DNA of 16,258 nucleotides from Clostridia bacterium (lineage in GTDB: Bacteria > Bacillota > Clostridia > Oscillospirales > Oscillospiraceae): assembly GCA_003245395.1 (NCBI GenBank), contig QKDF01000223.1, positions 1 to 16,258 of the forward strand, given 5' to 3'. Positions 1-7,779 of the stretch are shown piece by piece. Under the pieces are notes generated by a model. That model was given only the letters and a program-made list of their open reading frames with translations, was not told the origin of the DNA and ran no database searches. Both the position numbers and the translations under genes were made by a program. Numbering within the stretch: position 1 is the stretch's first letter; each line of letters opens with the position of its first letter.

Positions 1-2372
1 GCGAGCCTCTTTCGCCTCCACAGCTGAAGCAGCTGGACGCCTATTGGCGGGCTGCGAACTATCTGACCGCATGCCAGCTGTACCTGCTGGATAACCCCCT
101 GCTGGAACGGTCCCTGAGCGAGAAGGATCTGAAGCAGACCATCGTGGGTCACTGGGGCACCTGCCCGGGCCAGAACTTCATCTATACCCACCTCAACCGC
201 GTGATCAAGCGGGATGACCTGGACATGATTTATCTCTCCGGCCCCGGCCACGGCGGCAACGCCATGGTGGCGCAGGACTGGCTGGACGGCACGTACAGCG
301 AGGTCTATCCCAATATCAGCCAGGACAAGGAGGGCATGCGCCGCCTGTTCAAGCAGTTCTCTTTCCCCGGCGGCATCCCCAGCCATGTGGCTCCCGAGAC
401 GCCGGGCTCTATCAACGAGGGCGGCGAGCTGGGCTATTCTCTGGCCCATGCCTTCGGCGCCGTGGCCGACAACCCCGGCCTGATCGCCACCTGCGTGGTG
501 GGTGACGGCGAAGCCGAGACCGGCCCGTTGGCTACCTCCTGGCACTCCAACAAATTCCTCAACCCCATCACCGACGGTGCCGTGCTGCCGATTCTGCACC
601 TTAACGGGTTCAAGATCGCCAACCCCACTGTGTTCTCCCGCATCAGCCATGAAGAGATCGAGCAGTTCTTCCGCGGCTGCGGTTGGGAGCCCCGTTTCGT
701 CGAAGGCGACGATCCCGCCACCATGCACCAGCAGATGGCTGCGACCCTGGATTGGTGCATCCGCGAGATCCACCGCATTCAGGAGACCGCCCGTTCCAGC
801 GGCGATTCCTCACGTCCCCGCTGGCCCATGATCGTGTTCCGCTCTCCCAAGGGCTGGACCGGCCCCAAGGAAGTGGACGACAAGACGGTGGAGGGTTCCT
901 TCCGCGCCCATCAGGTGCCCATCTCCATGGGCCCCGACACGAAAAAGCACCTGCCCCTGCTGGAGCAGTGGCTGCACAGCTATCACCCTGAGGAGCTGTT
1001 TGATGAAAATGGCCGTCCGGTGAAGGATCTGCTGGATTTCGCACCCAAAGGCACCCGCCGTATGGGCTCCAATCCCCATGCCAACGGCGGCCTGTTGCTG
1101 CGGGATCTGCGCACCCCCGATTTCCGGGATTACGCCGTGGATATCCCCGCCCCCGGCGAGGTGGATGCTCAGGACATGACTGTTCTGGGCGGCTATGTGC
1201 GGGACGTGATGAAGCTGAACATGGACTCCCGCAATTTCCGCATTTTCGCTCCCGACGAGACCGCCTCTAACCGGCTCAACGCCGTGTTTGAGGTCACTGG
1301 CCGCCGCTTCCTCGGCGAGCGGTACGACTCCGACGAATTCCTTGATCCCGACGGGCGCGTGATGGACTCCATGCTCTCCGAGCATATGTGCGAGGGCTGG
1401 CTGGAGGGCTATCTGCTCACCGGACGCCACGGTTTCTTCAACAGCTATGAGGCGTTCATCCGCATCGTGGACTCCATGTTTGCCCAGCATGCCAAGTGGC
1501 TGAAGACCTGTAACGAACTGCCCTGGCGGCAGGATATCGCCTCGCTGAACTATATCCTCTCCTCCAACGTCTGGCAGCAGGATCACAACGGCTTCACGCA
1601 TCAGGACCCCGGTTTCCTGGATCATGTGGCCAACAAGAAGGCCGACGTGGTGCGCATCTATCTGCCGCCCGATTCCAACTGCCTGCTCAGTGTGTTCGAT
1701 CACTGCATCCGCTCCCGCAACTATGTCAACGTCATGGTCACCAGCAAGCACCCCCGTCCCCAGTGGCTGACCATGGATCAGGCCGTCAAGCACTGCACCC
1801 AGGGCATCGGTATCTGGGACTGGGCCTCCAACGACCAGGGACAGGAGCCGGACGTTGTCATGGCCTGCTGCGGTGATACGCCCACCCTGGAGACTTTGGC
1901 CGCCGTCACCATCCTGCGCAAGGAACTGCCCGATCTGAAGATCCGGGTCATCAACGTGGTGGATCTGATGAAGCTCCAGCCCCACACCGAGCATCCCCAC
2001 GGCCTGACGGATGCGGATTACGACCTGCTGTTCACCAAGGATAAGCCCATCATCTTCGCCTATCACGGCTATCCCACCCTGATCCACGAGCTGACCTATC
2101 GCCGCCACAACAAGAACCTGCACGTGCGCGGCTATAAGGAAGAGGGCACGATTACCACGCCCTTCGACATGCGCGTGCTCAACGACATCGACCGGTTCCA
2201 CCTGGTCATGGACGTGATCCAGCGTCTGCCCCAGATGGGCAACCGCGGCGCGTACCTGGTGCAGAAGATGAACGATAAGCTGGTGGAGCACCGTCAGTTT
2301 ATCAGTGACAACGGCGTGGACCTGCCGGAAATCCGCAACTGGAAGTGGAACGGCGGCAAGGGCATCGACTGA
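1..2372 (+). CDS. xfp: Phosphoketolase (xylulose-5-P/fructose-6-P), 5' end cut by window
   Basis: This is a ThDP-dependent phosphoketolase that cleaves xylulose 5-phosphate (and usually fructose 6-phosphate) with phosphate to acetyl phosphate plus glyceraldehyde 3-phosphate or erythrose 4-phosphate, in the cytoplasm. The frame is open from base 3 and gives 789 residues; the family is about 790-825, so only a short N-terminal tip is missing. The first visible residues ([11 protein letters not shown], then [25 protein letters not shown]) are the typical phosphoketolase start. EGGELGYS lies near fragment residue 139 and the ThDP/metal segment GDGEAETGP near 167. Further family blocks follow ([13 protein letters not shown]; the HQDPGF pyrimidine-domain block; FAYHGYP). 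A GTG at base 144 opens a long frame but lies inside the conserved V-GHWGT block, so it is not the start. It is followed directly by a terminator, so it ends its transcript. Identification is firm; preference for xylulose over fructose phosphate cannot be read. Confidence 0.97.
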   Translation, partial: EPLSPPQLKQLDAYWRAANYLTACQLYLLDNPLLERSLSEKDLKQTIVGHWGTCPGQNFIYTHLNRVIKRDDLDMIYLSGPGHGGNAMVAQDWLDGTYSEVYPNISQDKEGMRRLFKQFSFPGGIPSHVAPETPGSINEGGELGYSLAHAFGAVADNPGLIATCVVGDGEAETGPLATSWHSNKFLNPITDGAVLPILHLNGFKIANPTVFSRISHEEIEQFFRGCGWEPRFVEGDDPATMHQQMAATLDWCIREIHRIQETARSSGDSSRPRWPMIVFRSPKGWTGPKEVDDKTVEGSFRAHQVPISMGPDTKKHLPLLEQWLHSYHPEELFDENGRPVKDLLDFAPKGTRRMGSNPHANGGLLLRDLRTPDFRDYAVDIPAPGEVDAQDMTVLGGYVRDVMKLNMDSRNFRIFAPDETASNRLNAVFEVTGRRFLGERYDSDEFLDPDGRVMDSMLSEHMCEGWLEGYLLTGRHGFFNSYEAFIRIVDSMFAQHAKWLKTCNELPWRQDIASLNYILSSNVWQQDHNGFTHQDPGFLDHVANKKADVVRIYLPPDSNCLLSVFDHCIRSRNYVNVMVTSKHPRPQWLTMDQAVKHCTQGIGIWDWASNDQGQEPDVVMACCGDTPTLETLAAVTILRKELPDLKIRVINVVDLMKLQPHTEHPHGLTDADYDLLFTKDKPIIFAYHGYPTLIHELTYRRHNKNLHVRGYKEEGTITTPFDMRVLNDIDRFHLVMDVIQRLPQMGNRGAYLVQKMNDKLVEHRQFISDNGVDLPEIRNWKWNGGKGID

Positions 2373-2398
2373 TCCCACTGTTTTCCCCACGCAGACAC

Positions 2399-2431
2399 AG
2401 AGCCGGACGGCTATGCCGTCCGGCTCTTTTT
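2399..2431 (+). terminator. Rho-independent terminator of xfp
   Basis: A perfect 10-bp stem (2401-2410 with 2416-2425, AGCCGGACGG / CCGTCCGGCT) with a 5-nt loop lies 28 bases after the xfp stop. It can extend by two further pairs and is followed by TTTTT. It separates xfp from the aminotransferase promoter. Confidence 0.93.
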
Positions 2432-2467
2432 CCTGTTGTTCCGGGGAAAAATCCGGCAGAATTTCCA

Positions 2468-2496
2468 TTGAAAGTTACGGAAAAACCCGGTATACT
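2468..2496 (+). promoter_or_regulatory. Sigma-A type promoter for the aminotransferase-radical SAM pair
   Basis: TTGAAA (2468-2473) and TATACT (2491-2496) are separated by exactly 17 bp, close to consensus. The site lies between the xfp terminator and the aminotransferase start, giving a predicted leader of about 45 nt. Confidence 0.75.
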
Positions 2497-2513
2497 AAGA
2501 AGAATCGAGTAGA

Positions 2514-2530
2514 GGCCCGCTTTCCGGGCC
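2514..2530 (+). other. Hairpin in the aminotransferase mRNA leader
   Basis: GGCCCG (2514-2519) and CGGGCC (2525-2530) form a perfect 6-bp GC stem with a 5-nt loop. It ends 3 bases before the AAAGG ribosome site. It has no T-run, so it is not a terminator. It may affect ribosome access or mRNA stability; no known riboswitch or attenuator is recognised. Confidence 0.5.
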
Positions 2531-2547
2531 GTGAAAGGATGACAGGA

Positions 2548-3822
2548 ATGAGCGCGTACAGCGAAAGAAGCCGCCAGGAACTGCTGACTGAGCAGGAGAC
2601 CATCCGCAGAGAATTTGAGGATCTTAAATCCAGAGGCCTGAGCCTGAACATGGCCCGGGGCAAGCCGGGAAAAGCCCAGCTGGATCTGGTAAGCGATATT
2701 TTCAATGTGTTCCAAAAGGCAGAGGATTTCGTCTCCGACGGCATCGACTGCCGCAACTACGGCGAACTAAGCGGCCTGCCCGCCGCCAAGCGGCTGTTTG
2801 CCGATATTCTGGGCTGCCGGCCGGAGCAGGTATTCGTAGGCGGTAACGCCAGCTTGCAGCTGATGTATGACACCATCGCCAAGGCCTATACCCACGGATT
2901 GCTCCACAGCCCCCGGCCCTGGTGCAAGGAAGAAACCATCAAGTGGCTGTGCCCCGCTCCCGGCTATGACCGCCATTTCAAAGTGACCGAGACCTTCGGC
3001 TGCGAGCTGATCACCATCCCCATGACCGACGAAGGCCCCGATATGGACGCGGTGGAGAAGGCCATTGCCGACCCGGCGGTGAAGGGCATGTGGAACGTGC
3101 CCAAATACTCCAACCCCGACGGCGTCATATACTCTGAGGAGACCGTGCGCCGTCTGGCGTCCATGAAGCCTGCCGCACCGGACTTCGTGCTCATGTGGGA
3201 CAATGCCTACTGCATCCATGAGTTCGAGGGCGACTTCGTGGAGTTCCCCGACATCCTCTCCGAGTGCGCCAAGTACGGCAACGCCGACATGCCCTATGAG
3301 TTCGCCTCCACGTCCAAGATCACCTTGCCCGGCGCGGGCGTGGGGTGCATGGCAACCTCCGAGGCCAATCTGGATTATCTGTCCAAGCTCATCGGCGTGC
3401 AGATCATCAGCTATGACAAGGTCAATCAGCAGCGCCACGTACTCTATCTCCACAATAAGGCCGACACGCTGGCGCTGATGCGCCGCCACGCCGCCGTCCT
3501 TGGCCCCAAGTTCCGAGCCGTGACCGACGCGCTGGATCGGGAGATCGCTCCGCTGGGCATCGCGCAGTGGCGCCACCCAAAGGGCGGCTATTTCGTTTCC
3601 CTCAACGCCATGCCCGGCACCGCGAAGCGGACGCTGGAGCTGTGCCGCGAGGCGGGCGTCACCATGACCGGCGCCGGCGCCACCTTCCCCTACGGCAAGG
3701 ACCCCCAGGACAGCAACATCCGCATCGCGCCCTCCCTGCCCCCGGTGGAGGAGCTGGAGCAGGCCATCGCCGTGCTGTGCACCTGCCTGAAGCTGTCGGC
3801 TTTGGAGAAGCTGCTGGCATGA
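2548..3822 (+). CDS. PLP-dependent aminotransferase (Corynebacterium AspT-like aspartate aminotransferase family)
   Basis: A 424-residue fold-type I aminotransferase, most like the family typified by the Corynebacterium glutamicum aspartate aminotransferase (the Asp_aminotransf Pfam group), which moves the amino group between aspartate and 2-oxoglutarate. Visible marks are the N-terminal SLNMARGKPGKAQLDL block (about 32-47), GGNAS (98-102), the cofactor-side YSNPDG (187-192), the WDNAY motif with Asp218, Lys257 in STSKITLPGAG as the probable Schiff-base lysine, and IRIAPS with Arg392 for substrate carboxylate. I chose the ATG at 2548 because AAAGG (2534-2538) sits 9 nt upstream; an ATG at 2539 directly abuts that site. 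The stop overlaps the next start (ATGA), so the two are translationally coupled. The family is confident; substrate is by analogy only. Confidence 0.9.
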   Translation: MSAYSERSRQELLTEQETIRREFEDLKSRGLSLNMARGKPGKAQLDLVSDIFNVFQKAEDFVSDGIDCRNYGELSGLPAAKRLFADILGCRPEQVFVGGNASLQLMYDTIAKAYTHGLLHSPRPWCKEETIKWLCPAPGYDRHFKVTETFGCELITIPMTDEGPDMDAVEKAIADPAVKGMWNVPKYSNPDGVIYSEETVRRLASMKPAAPDFVLMWDNAYCIHEFEGDFVEFPDILSECAKYGNADMPYEFASTSKITLPGAGVGCMATSEANLDYLSKLIGVQIISYDKVNQQRHVLYLHNKADTLALMRRHAAVLGPKFRAVTDALDREIAPLGIAQWRHPKGGYFVSLNAMPGTAKRTLELCREAGVTMTGAGATFPYGKDPQDSNIRIAPSLPPVEELEQAIAVLCTCLKLSALEKLLA

Positions 3823-4688
3823 GATACTACGGAGACGTATACCGTCCGCCCTCTGAGGCCCGGAGCCTCATCGTGCAGGTGACGTACGGATGCAGCCACA
3901 ACACCTGCGCCTTTTGCAGCATGTACAAGGAAAAGCGCTTTGCAGTCCGCCCGCTGGAGGATGTGCTGGAGGATTTCCGTACAGCGAGAAAGCTTTACAC
4001 CCGTGTGGATAAGGTGTTTCTGGCTGATGGCGACGCCCTGGTGCGCAAGGCCGGAGAGCTGGAGACCATCCTGGACACCGTGCGGGAGCTGTACCCCGAG
4101 TGCCGGCAGGTGACCAGCTATGCCTCTCCCGCATCCATCCGCATCCGCACGGACGAAGAGCTGCGCACCCTGCGGGCCAAGGGCTTGACTATGGTGTATA
4201 TGGGTCTGGAGTCCGGCTGCGACGAGGTTTTGAAGCTGATGCGCAAGGGCCACTCGGCGGCGGAGATCGTCGCCATGGGCCAAAAGGTACGCAAAAACGG
4301 CATCGCCTTGTCCGTCACGGCCATTACCGGCCTGGGCGGCCCGGAGCTGCTGGAGCGCCACGCCGTGGAGACCGCCGAAGCATTCAACGCCATGAATCCG
4401 GAATATATCGGGATGCTGACGCTGATGGTGGAGCCCGGCACGCCCCTGTACGACTGGGTACAGGACGGCAGCTTCCGTCTGCTGACACCGCCCCAGGTGC
4501 TGCGGGAGACCCGGCTGCTGATGGAGCATCTGGACAGCCCCGGCAGCGTGTTCCGGATGAACCACGCGTCCAATTACCTGACGCTGAAGGGGACGCTGAA
4601 CGCCGACCGGGACGCCATGCTGGCCCGCATCGATCAGGCGGAGCAGGATTTGAGCCTGCTGCGGCCCGAGGGTTGGCGGGGCCTGTGA
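3819..4688 (+). CDS. Radical SAM protein of unknown function (CX4CX2C)
   Basis: A 289-residue radical SAM enzyme. The [4Fe-4S]/SAM site is Cys25, Cys30 and Cys33 in YGCSHNTCAFCSMYK: spacing CX4CX2C rather than the usual CX3CX2C. Later landmarks fit an Elp3/HemN-like TIM barrel: a DGDALV strand (about 68-73), the YMGLESGCDEVLKLMRKGH segment (about 127-145, typical of the fold's glutamate strand) and GLGG (about 169-172). The protein ends with SNYLTLKGTL and an acidic helix. No B12, TRAM or SPASM domain is visible and the length matches the minimal core. Its ATG overlaps the aminotransferase stop; GGAG lies 11 nt upstream. I do not recognise the reaction. Coupling to the aminotransferase suggests shared expression, not necessarily a shared pathway. 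The superfamily call is firm. Confidence 0.9.
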   Translation: MRYYGDVYRPPSEARSLIVQVTYGCSHNTCAFCSMYKEKRFAVRPLEDVLEDFRTARKLYTRVDKVFLADGDALVRKAGELETILDTVRELYPECRQVTSYASPASIRIRTDEELRTLRAKGLTMVYMGLESGCDEVLKLMRKGHSAAEIVAMGQKVRKNGIALSVTAITGLGGPELLERHAVETAEAFNAMNPEYIGMLTLMVEPGTPLYDWVQDGSFRLLTPPQVLRETRLLMEHLDSPGSVFRMNHASNYLTLKGTLNADRDAMLARIDQAEQDLSLLRPEGWRGL

Positions 4689-4705
4689 TTCCAAATTGGA
4701 ATTTT
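4688..4705 (+). terminator. Weak hairpin with T-run at the end of the radical SAM gene
   Basis: ATTCCA (4688-4693) pairs with TGGAAT (4697-4702) across a 3-nt loop, followed by TTT and then ACTG. The AT-rich stem begins at the stop codon. It is weak by itself and may act with the strong hairpin 33 bases further on. Confidence 0.35.
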
Positions 4706-4731
4706 ACTGTTGAATAATACAATTTGTTGTC

Positions 4732-4775
4732 GAAAAAGCGCGGCTGCTGTCAGCAGCCGCGCTTCCTTGTTTTCT
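4732..4775. terminator. Bidirectional terminator between convergent genes
   Basis: Arms 4738-4749 and 4751-4762 are perfect 12-bp reverse complements (GCGCGGCTGCTG) separated by one base; the real loop would be about 7 nt. On the minus strand the stem is followed by TTTTTC, a good tail for the small membrane-protein gene. On the plus strand the tail is TTCCTTGTTTTC, a moderate one for the radical SAM gene. Confidence 0.88.
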
Positions 4776-5062
4776 CATATGTTGAATTTTTTCTTGTTTC
4801 GCATCAGCAGAATCAAGGGAATGACCGCAATGGCGATCAGGCCGACGCAAAAAGAAGCCGTGTTCTGCTCCGTGACTGTGCGGTTCATAACTCCCCAGAT
4901 GATCCAGCCGATTCCCACAAAGAGATCGGGGAGCACAAGACCCTTTTGATACTCCCTGCGAAAGTCGGCGTCCCAGTATTTTTGAGCCAAAAATAAGGGG
5001 CTTCCCATCGCGTGAAAAATTGCCTGCAGGATAAAGAATACTCCCAGAAAAATTACAGCCAT
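4775..5062 (-). CDS. Small membrane protein, three predicted helices, unknown function
   Basis: A 95-residue hydrophobic protein that I do not recognise. Hydrophobic stretches at about 2-21, 42-59 and 69-87 suggest three transmembrane helices, with a charged loop in between (DADFRREYQKG, about 32-42) and a basic tail (RNKKK) that would face the cytoplasm. The start at 5062 is supported by GGAGGA 7 nt upstream; the frame is open further upstream but has no better ribosome site. It is a single-gene unit: an extended -10 lies upstream, nrdD's terminator closes off the gene before it, and the bidirectional hairpin follows it. No catalytic motif is visible. Confidence 0.75.
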   Translation of the reverse strand: MAVIFLGVFFILQAIFHAMGSPLFLAQKYWDADFRREYQKGLVLPDLFVGIGWIIWGVMNRTVTEQNTASFCVGLIAIAVIPLILLMRNKKKFNI

Positions 5063-5102
5063 TGCATCTTCCTCCGATTCCGTCAGGAATGAAATGACAT
5101 TG

Positions 5103-5144
5103 CCCCGCCGAAAGAGACCGCGGGGAAGCAATACCCACATTCTA
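5103..5144 (-). promoter_or_regulatory. Probable extended -10 promoter and leader hairpin of the small membrane protein
   Basis: Reading the minus strand, TGG-TAGAAT (hexamer at 5139-5144) is an extended -10 site; no good -35 is present at 17 bp. Downstream, 5120-5125 and 5103-5108 (GCGGGG / CCCCGC) can form a 6-bp GC stem in the leader. The evidence is modest. Confidence 0.45.
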
Positions 5145-5156
5145 CCATATCTAAAT

Positions 5157-5198
5157 CCAAAAAGAAAGAGATCGCTTCCGTCAGAAAGCGACCTCTTT
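5157..5198 (-). terminator. Rho-independent terminator of nrdD
   Basis: Arms 5186-5198 and 5165-5177 form a 13-bp stem with one A/C mismatch and an 8-nt loop. On the minus strand it is followed by CTTTTTGG. It begins 15 bases after the nrdD stop. The plus-strand side also carries a T-run (5196-5201), so it may work both ways. Confidence 0.88.
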
Positions 5199-5212
5199 TT
5201 TATGGGAGAATT

Positions 5213-7606
5213 TTAAACCGATGCGGCTGCGGCAAACTGCTGAATACCGGCTACCCCGGTCAGAGTCTGCGCCTGCCCGCCCCGCAGGACGACCGCAGTG
5301 GGCAGCTGGCGGATCTGATAGGTATTGGCCAGCTCCAGATCGAGACTCACATCCACCACCCGGAAGGGCAGCTCCGCCCGCTCCAGCTCCAGCCTGGCCA
5401 GCTTGCAGTTGGGACAGGTGGGAGAGGTGAACAACAGCAGCTCGTCTCCGTCCGACAGTTCGTTCAGTTCCGCTGATTCCGATTCTGCGGCGGGGGCATG
5501 ATCCCGATCCCGCAGCGCGCGCCCCTCCAGCCGGGAGGCGGGCACGTCGTAGAGCTTGCGGTCTTTGAATTCCTGGGATTTGCCGTCGTTCCAGTTCTGC
5601 ACCGGGCGGTAATAACCGGTGATGCGGCTGTAAACCTCCGCGCTCTTGCCGCAGATGGGGCAGGTGAACTGCTCTCCCGCCAGGTAGCCGTGCTCCGGGC
5701 AGACGGAATAAGTGGGGGAGATGGTGTAATACGGCAGCTTGAAGTTTTCGGCAATCTTGCGCACCAGCGCCGCGGCCGCCTGCCAGTCCGGCAGCTTTTC
5801 GCCCAAAAAGGCGTGGAATACCGTGCCGGAGGTATAGAGCGTCTGCAGCTCGTCTTGAACGGAGAGAGCCTCGAAAATGTCAGCGGTAAAGCCCACGGGC
5901 AGGTGAGACGAATTGGTGTAATAGGGCGCGTCGCCGGGTTTGGCGGCGGTGATGATGTCGGGATACCGCTCCACGTCATGCTTGGCCAAACGGTAGGTGG
6001 TGGACTCGGCGGGAGTGGCCTCCAGGTTGTACAGATCGCCGTAACGCTCCTGATAGTCGCTCAGGCGTTCCCGCATATGGTTCAGCACGTCCTTGGCAAA
6101 GGCCTGGGCCGCGGGATGGGTCAAATCCTGGTGCAGCCACCGGGCGTTGCATCCCACTTCGTTCATGCCAATCAGACCGATGGTGGAGAAATGGTTGGCG
6201 AAGGTGCCCAGATAGTGCTTTGTATAAGGGTACAGACCCGCGTCCAGCAACTTGGTGATTACCGTGCGCTTGGTTTTCAGGCTGCGGGCGGCCACGTCCA
6301 TAATTTTGTCCAGACGGTGGTAGAAGTCCGCCTCGTCCTGGGCCAGATACGCAATCCGGGGCAGGTTGACGGTCACCACACCTACGGAACCCGTGGATTC
6401 GCCGGAGCCGAAGAAGCCGCCGGACTTTTTCCGCAGCTCCCGCAGGTCCAGCCGCAGGCGGCAGCACATGGATCGCACGTCCGAGGGCTCCATGTCGGAG
6501 TTGATATAATTGGAGAAGTACGGCGTGCCGTACTTGGCGGTCATCTCAAAGAGGCGCTTGTTGTTTTCCGTGGGGCTCCAGTCGAAGTCCCGGGTGATGG
6601 AGTAGGTGGGGATGGGATACTGGAAGCCGCGGCCGTTGGCATCGCCCTCGATCATAATCTCAATGAAGGCGCGGTTGATCATATCCATCTCTTTTTTGCA
6701 GTCCCCGTAGGTAAAGTCCATCTCCTTGCCACCGACGATGGCGGGTTGGCCGGCCAGATCCTTCGGCACCGTCCAGTCCAGGGTGATGTTGGAAAACGGC
6801 GCCTGCGTGCCCCAGCGGGAGGGCGTATTCACGCCGTACACAAAGGACTGGATGCACTGCTTAACCTCTTTCTGGGTCAGGCTGTCCGTACGGACAAAGG
6901 GGGCCAGGTACGTGTCAAAGGAGGAGAACGCCTGGGCACCCGCCCATTCGTTCTGCATGATGCCCAAAAAGTTGACCATCTGGTTGCACAGCGTGGACAG
7001 ATGGCTGGCGGGCGCGGAGGTGATCTTGCCGGGGATACCGCCCAGACCCTCGGTAATCAGCTGCTTCAAACTCCAGCCGGCGCAGTAGCCGGTGAGCATG
7101 GACAGGTCGTGGATGTGCATATCGCCGCTTTTATGGGCGGCGGCAATTTCCTGATCGTAGATTTCCGAGAGCCAGTAGTTGGCGGTGATGGCGCCGGAGT
7201 TGGACAAAATCAGGCCGCCCACGGAGTAGGTGACGGTGGAGTTTTCCTTCACGCGCCAGTCGTTTACATGGAGATAGTTGTCCACCAGTTCCTTGTAATC
7301 CAGAACGGTGGAACCCAAATTGCGGATTTTCTCCCGCTGCTTGCGGTAGAGAATATAGGCCTTGGCTACGTCGGCGTAGCCGGCCTTAATCAAGACGTTT
7401 TCCACGCTGTCCTGGATCTGTTCCACGGAGATGGTGCCGTCCTGAATCTTGTCCTGATAGTCTGCAGTGACCTTCAGAGCCAGAAGGTCAATGATGTCGG
7501 GGTGGGAGTCCTTGCCCATGGCGTCGAACGCCTTGGTGATGGCTCCCTGGATTTTGGTAAGATTAAACTCTGCAATCTTCCCGTCCCGCTTTCGTACACA
7601 ATACAT
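5213..7606 (-). CDS. nrdD: Anaerobic (class III) ribonucleotide reductase NrdD with fused C-terminal redoxin domain
   Basis: A 797-residue glycyl-radical enzyme that reduces ribonucleoside triphosphates to dNTPs without oxygen. Residues 1-95 form an ATP-cone, the allosteric nucleotide site (start MYCVRKRDGK). Catalytic cysteine candidates are Cys175 (TGYCAGWSL) and Cys381/382 (SMCCRLRLDL). A zinc site is likely from Cys636, His639, Cys649 and Cys652. The radical glycine is Gly664 in RITGYYRPV. The ordinary NrdD body ends near residue 692. A linker and an extra domain of about 80 residues follow, with FTSPTCPNC (Cys731, Cys734) and a cis-proline-type QLPT (Pro769), both thioredoxin/glutaredoxin-fold marks. 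This implies a built-in disulfide reductant, in keeping with redoxin-dependent rather than formate-dependent class III enzymes. NrdG is encoded just upstream on the same strand. The ribosome site is weak (GGGAG 12 nt upstream). Confidence 0.96.
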   Translation of the reverse strand: MYCVRKRDGKIAEFNLTKIQGAITKAFDAMGKDSHPDIIDLLALKVTADYQDKIQDGTISVEQIQDSVENVLIKAGYADVAKAYILYRKQREKIRNLGSTVLDYKELVDNYLHVNDWRVKENSTVTYSVGGLILSNSGAITANYWLSEIYDQEIAAAHKSGDMHIHDLSMLTGYCAGWSLKQLITEGLGGIPGKITSAPASHLSTLCNQMVNFLGIMQNEWAGAQAFSSFDTYLAPFVRTDSLTQKEVKQCIQSFVYGVNTPSRWGTQAPFSNITLDWTVPKDLAGQPAIVGGKEMDFTYGDCKKEMDMINRAFIEIMIEGDANGRGFQYPIPTYSITRDFDWSPTENNKRLFEMTAKYGTPYFSNYINSDMEPSDVRSMCCRLRLDLRELRKKSGGFFGSGESTGSVGVVTVNLPRIAYLAQDEADFYHRLDKIMDVAARSLKTKRTVITKLLDAGLYPYTKHYLGTFANHFSTIGLIGMNEVGCNARWLHQDLTHPAAQAFAKDVLNHMRERLSDYQERYGDLYNLEATPAESTTYRLAKHDVERYPDIITAAKPGDAPYYTNSSHLPVGFTADIFEALSVQDELQTLYTSGTVFHAFLGEKLPDWQAAAALVRKIAENFKLPYYTISPTYSVCPEHGYLAGEQFTCPICGKSAEVYSRITGYYRPVQNWNDGKSQEFKDRKLYDVPASRLEGRALRDRDHAPAAESESAELNELSDGDELLLFTSPTCPNCKLARLELERAELPFRVVDVSLDLELANTYQIRQLPTAVVLRGGQAQTLTGVAGIQQFAAAASV

Positions 7607-7690
7607 ATTTATCTCACGCTCCCATACAGTTACTTATACGGCGATTTGAGCCGACAAAAAAACGGCCAGCAGACCCTCATGTACCACCTC

Positions 7691-7720
7691 AGTTTACCAA
7701 ATGTTTCCTTACGGCGTCAA
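7691..7720 (-). promoter_or_regulatory. Predicted nrdD promoter
   Basis: On the minus strand, TTGACG (7715-7720) and TAAACT (7691-7696) are 18 bp apart, with TGG just before the -10 (extended form). This gives nrdD its own transcript in the 173-bp gap after nrdG, with a leader of about 75 nt. Confidence 0.55.
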
Positions 7721-7729
7721 TAGACGAAG

Positions 7730-7745
7730 CTACAATATATTGCGC
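7730..7745. promoter_or_regulatory. NrdR-like box upstream of nrdD
   Basis: The core CAATATATTG (7733-7742) is a perfect palindrome matching the CWATATATWG core of the NrdR consensus; the outer bases are poor. It ends 12 bp upstream of the predicted -35. I found no convincing second box one turn-set away on either side, whereas NrdR sites usually occur in pairs. Confidence 0.5.
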
Positions 7746-7779
7746 TAAATTTGGTTAAATTACGCAAAGCCTCCAACAT

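Noticed and set aside
144..146. GTG as the start of the phosphoketolase
   Set aside because: The family's conserved N-terminal residues are readable upstream in the same frame to base 3; the codon is an internal valine.
810..2468. A 552-codon open frame antisense to the phosphoketolase
   Set aside because: It lies wholly opposite a gene with clear family motifs, has repetitive V/H/G/Q-rich shadow composition and runs through the xfp terminator. It is a by-product of GC-rich codon use.
2305..2547. N-terminal extension of the aminotransferase frame
   Set aside because: It would run through the xfp terminator and the aminotransferase's own promoter; the ribosome site supports 2548.
7697..7712. 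A second NrdR box paired with the one upstream of nrdD
   Set aside because: The sequence one box-spacing away (around 7701-7710) and on the other side (around 7765-7774) matches the consensus at too few positions.
5498..7723. A 741-codon plus-strand open frame across nrdD
   Set aside because: Antisense shadow of nrdD; no recognisable domain, and the nrdD frame has full catalytic motifs.
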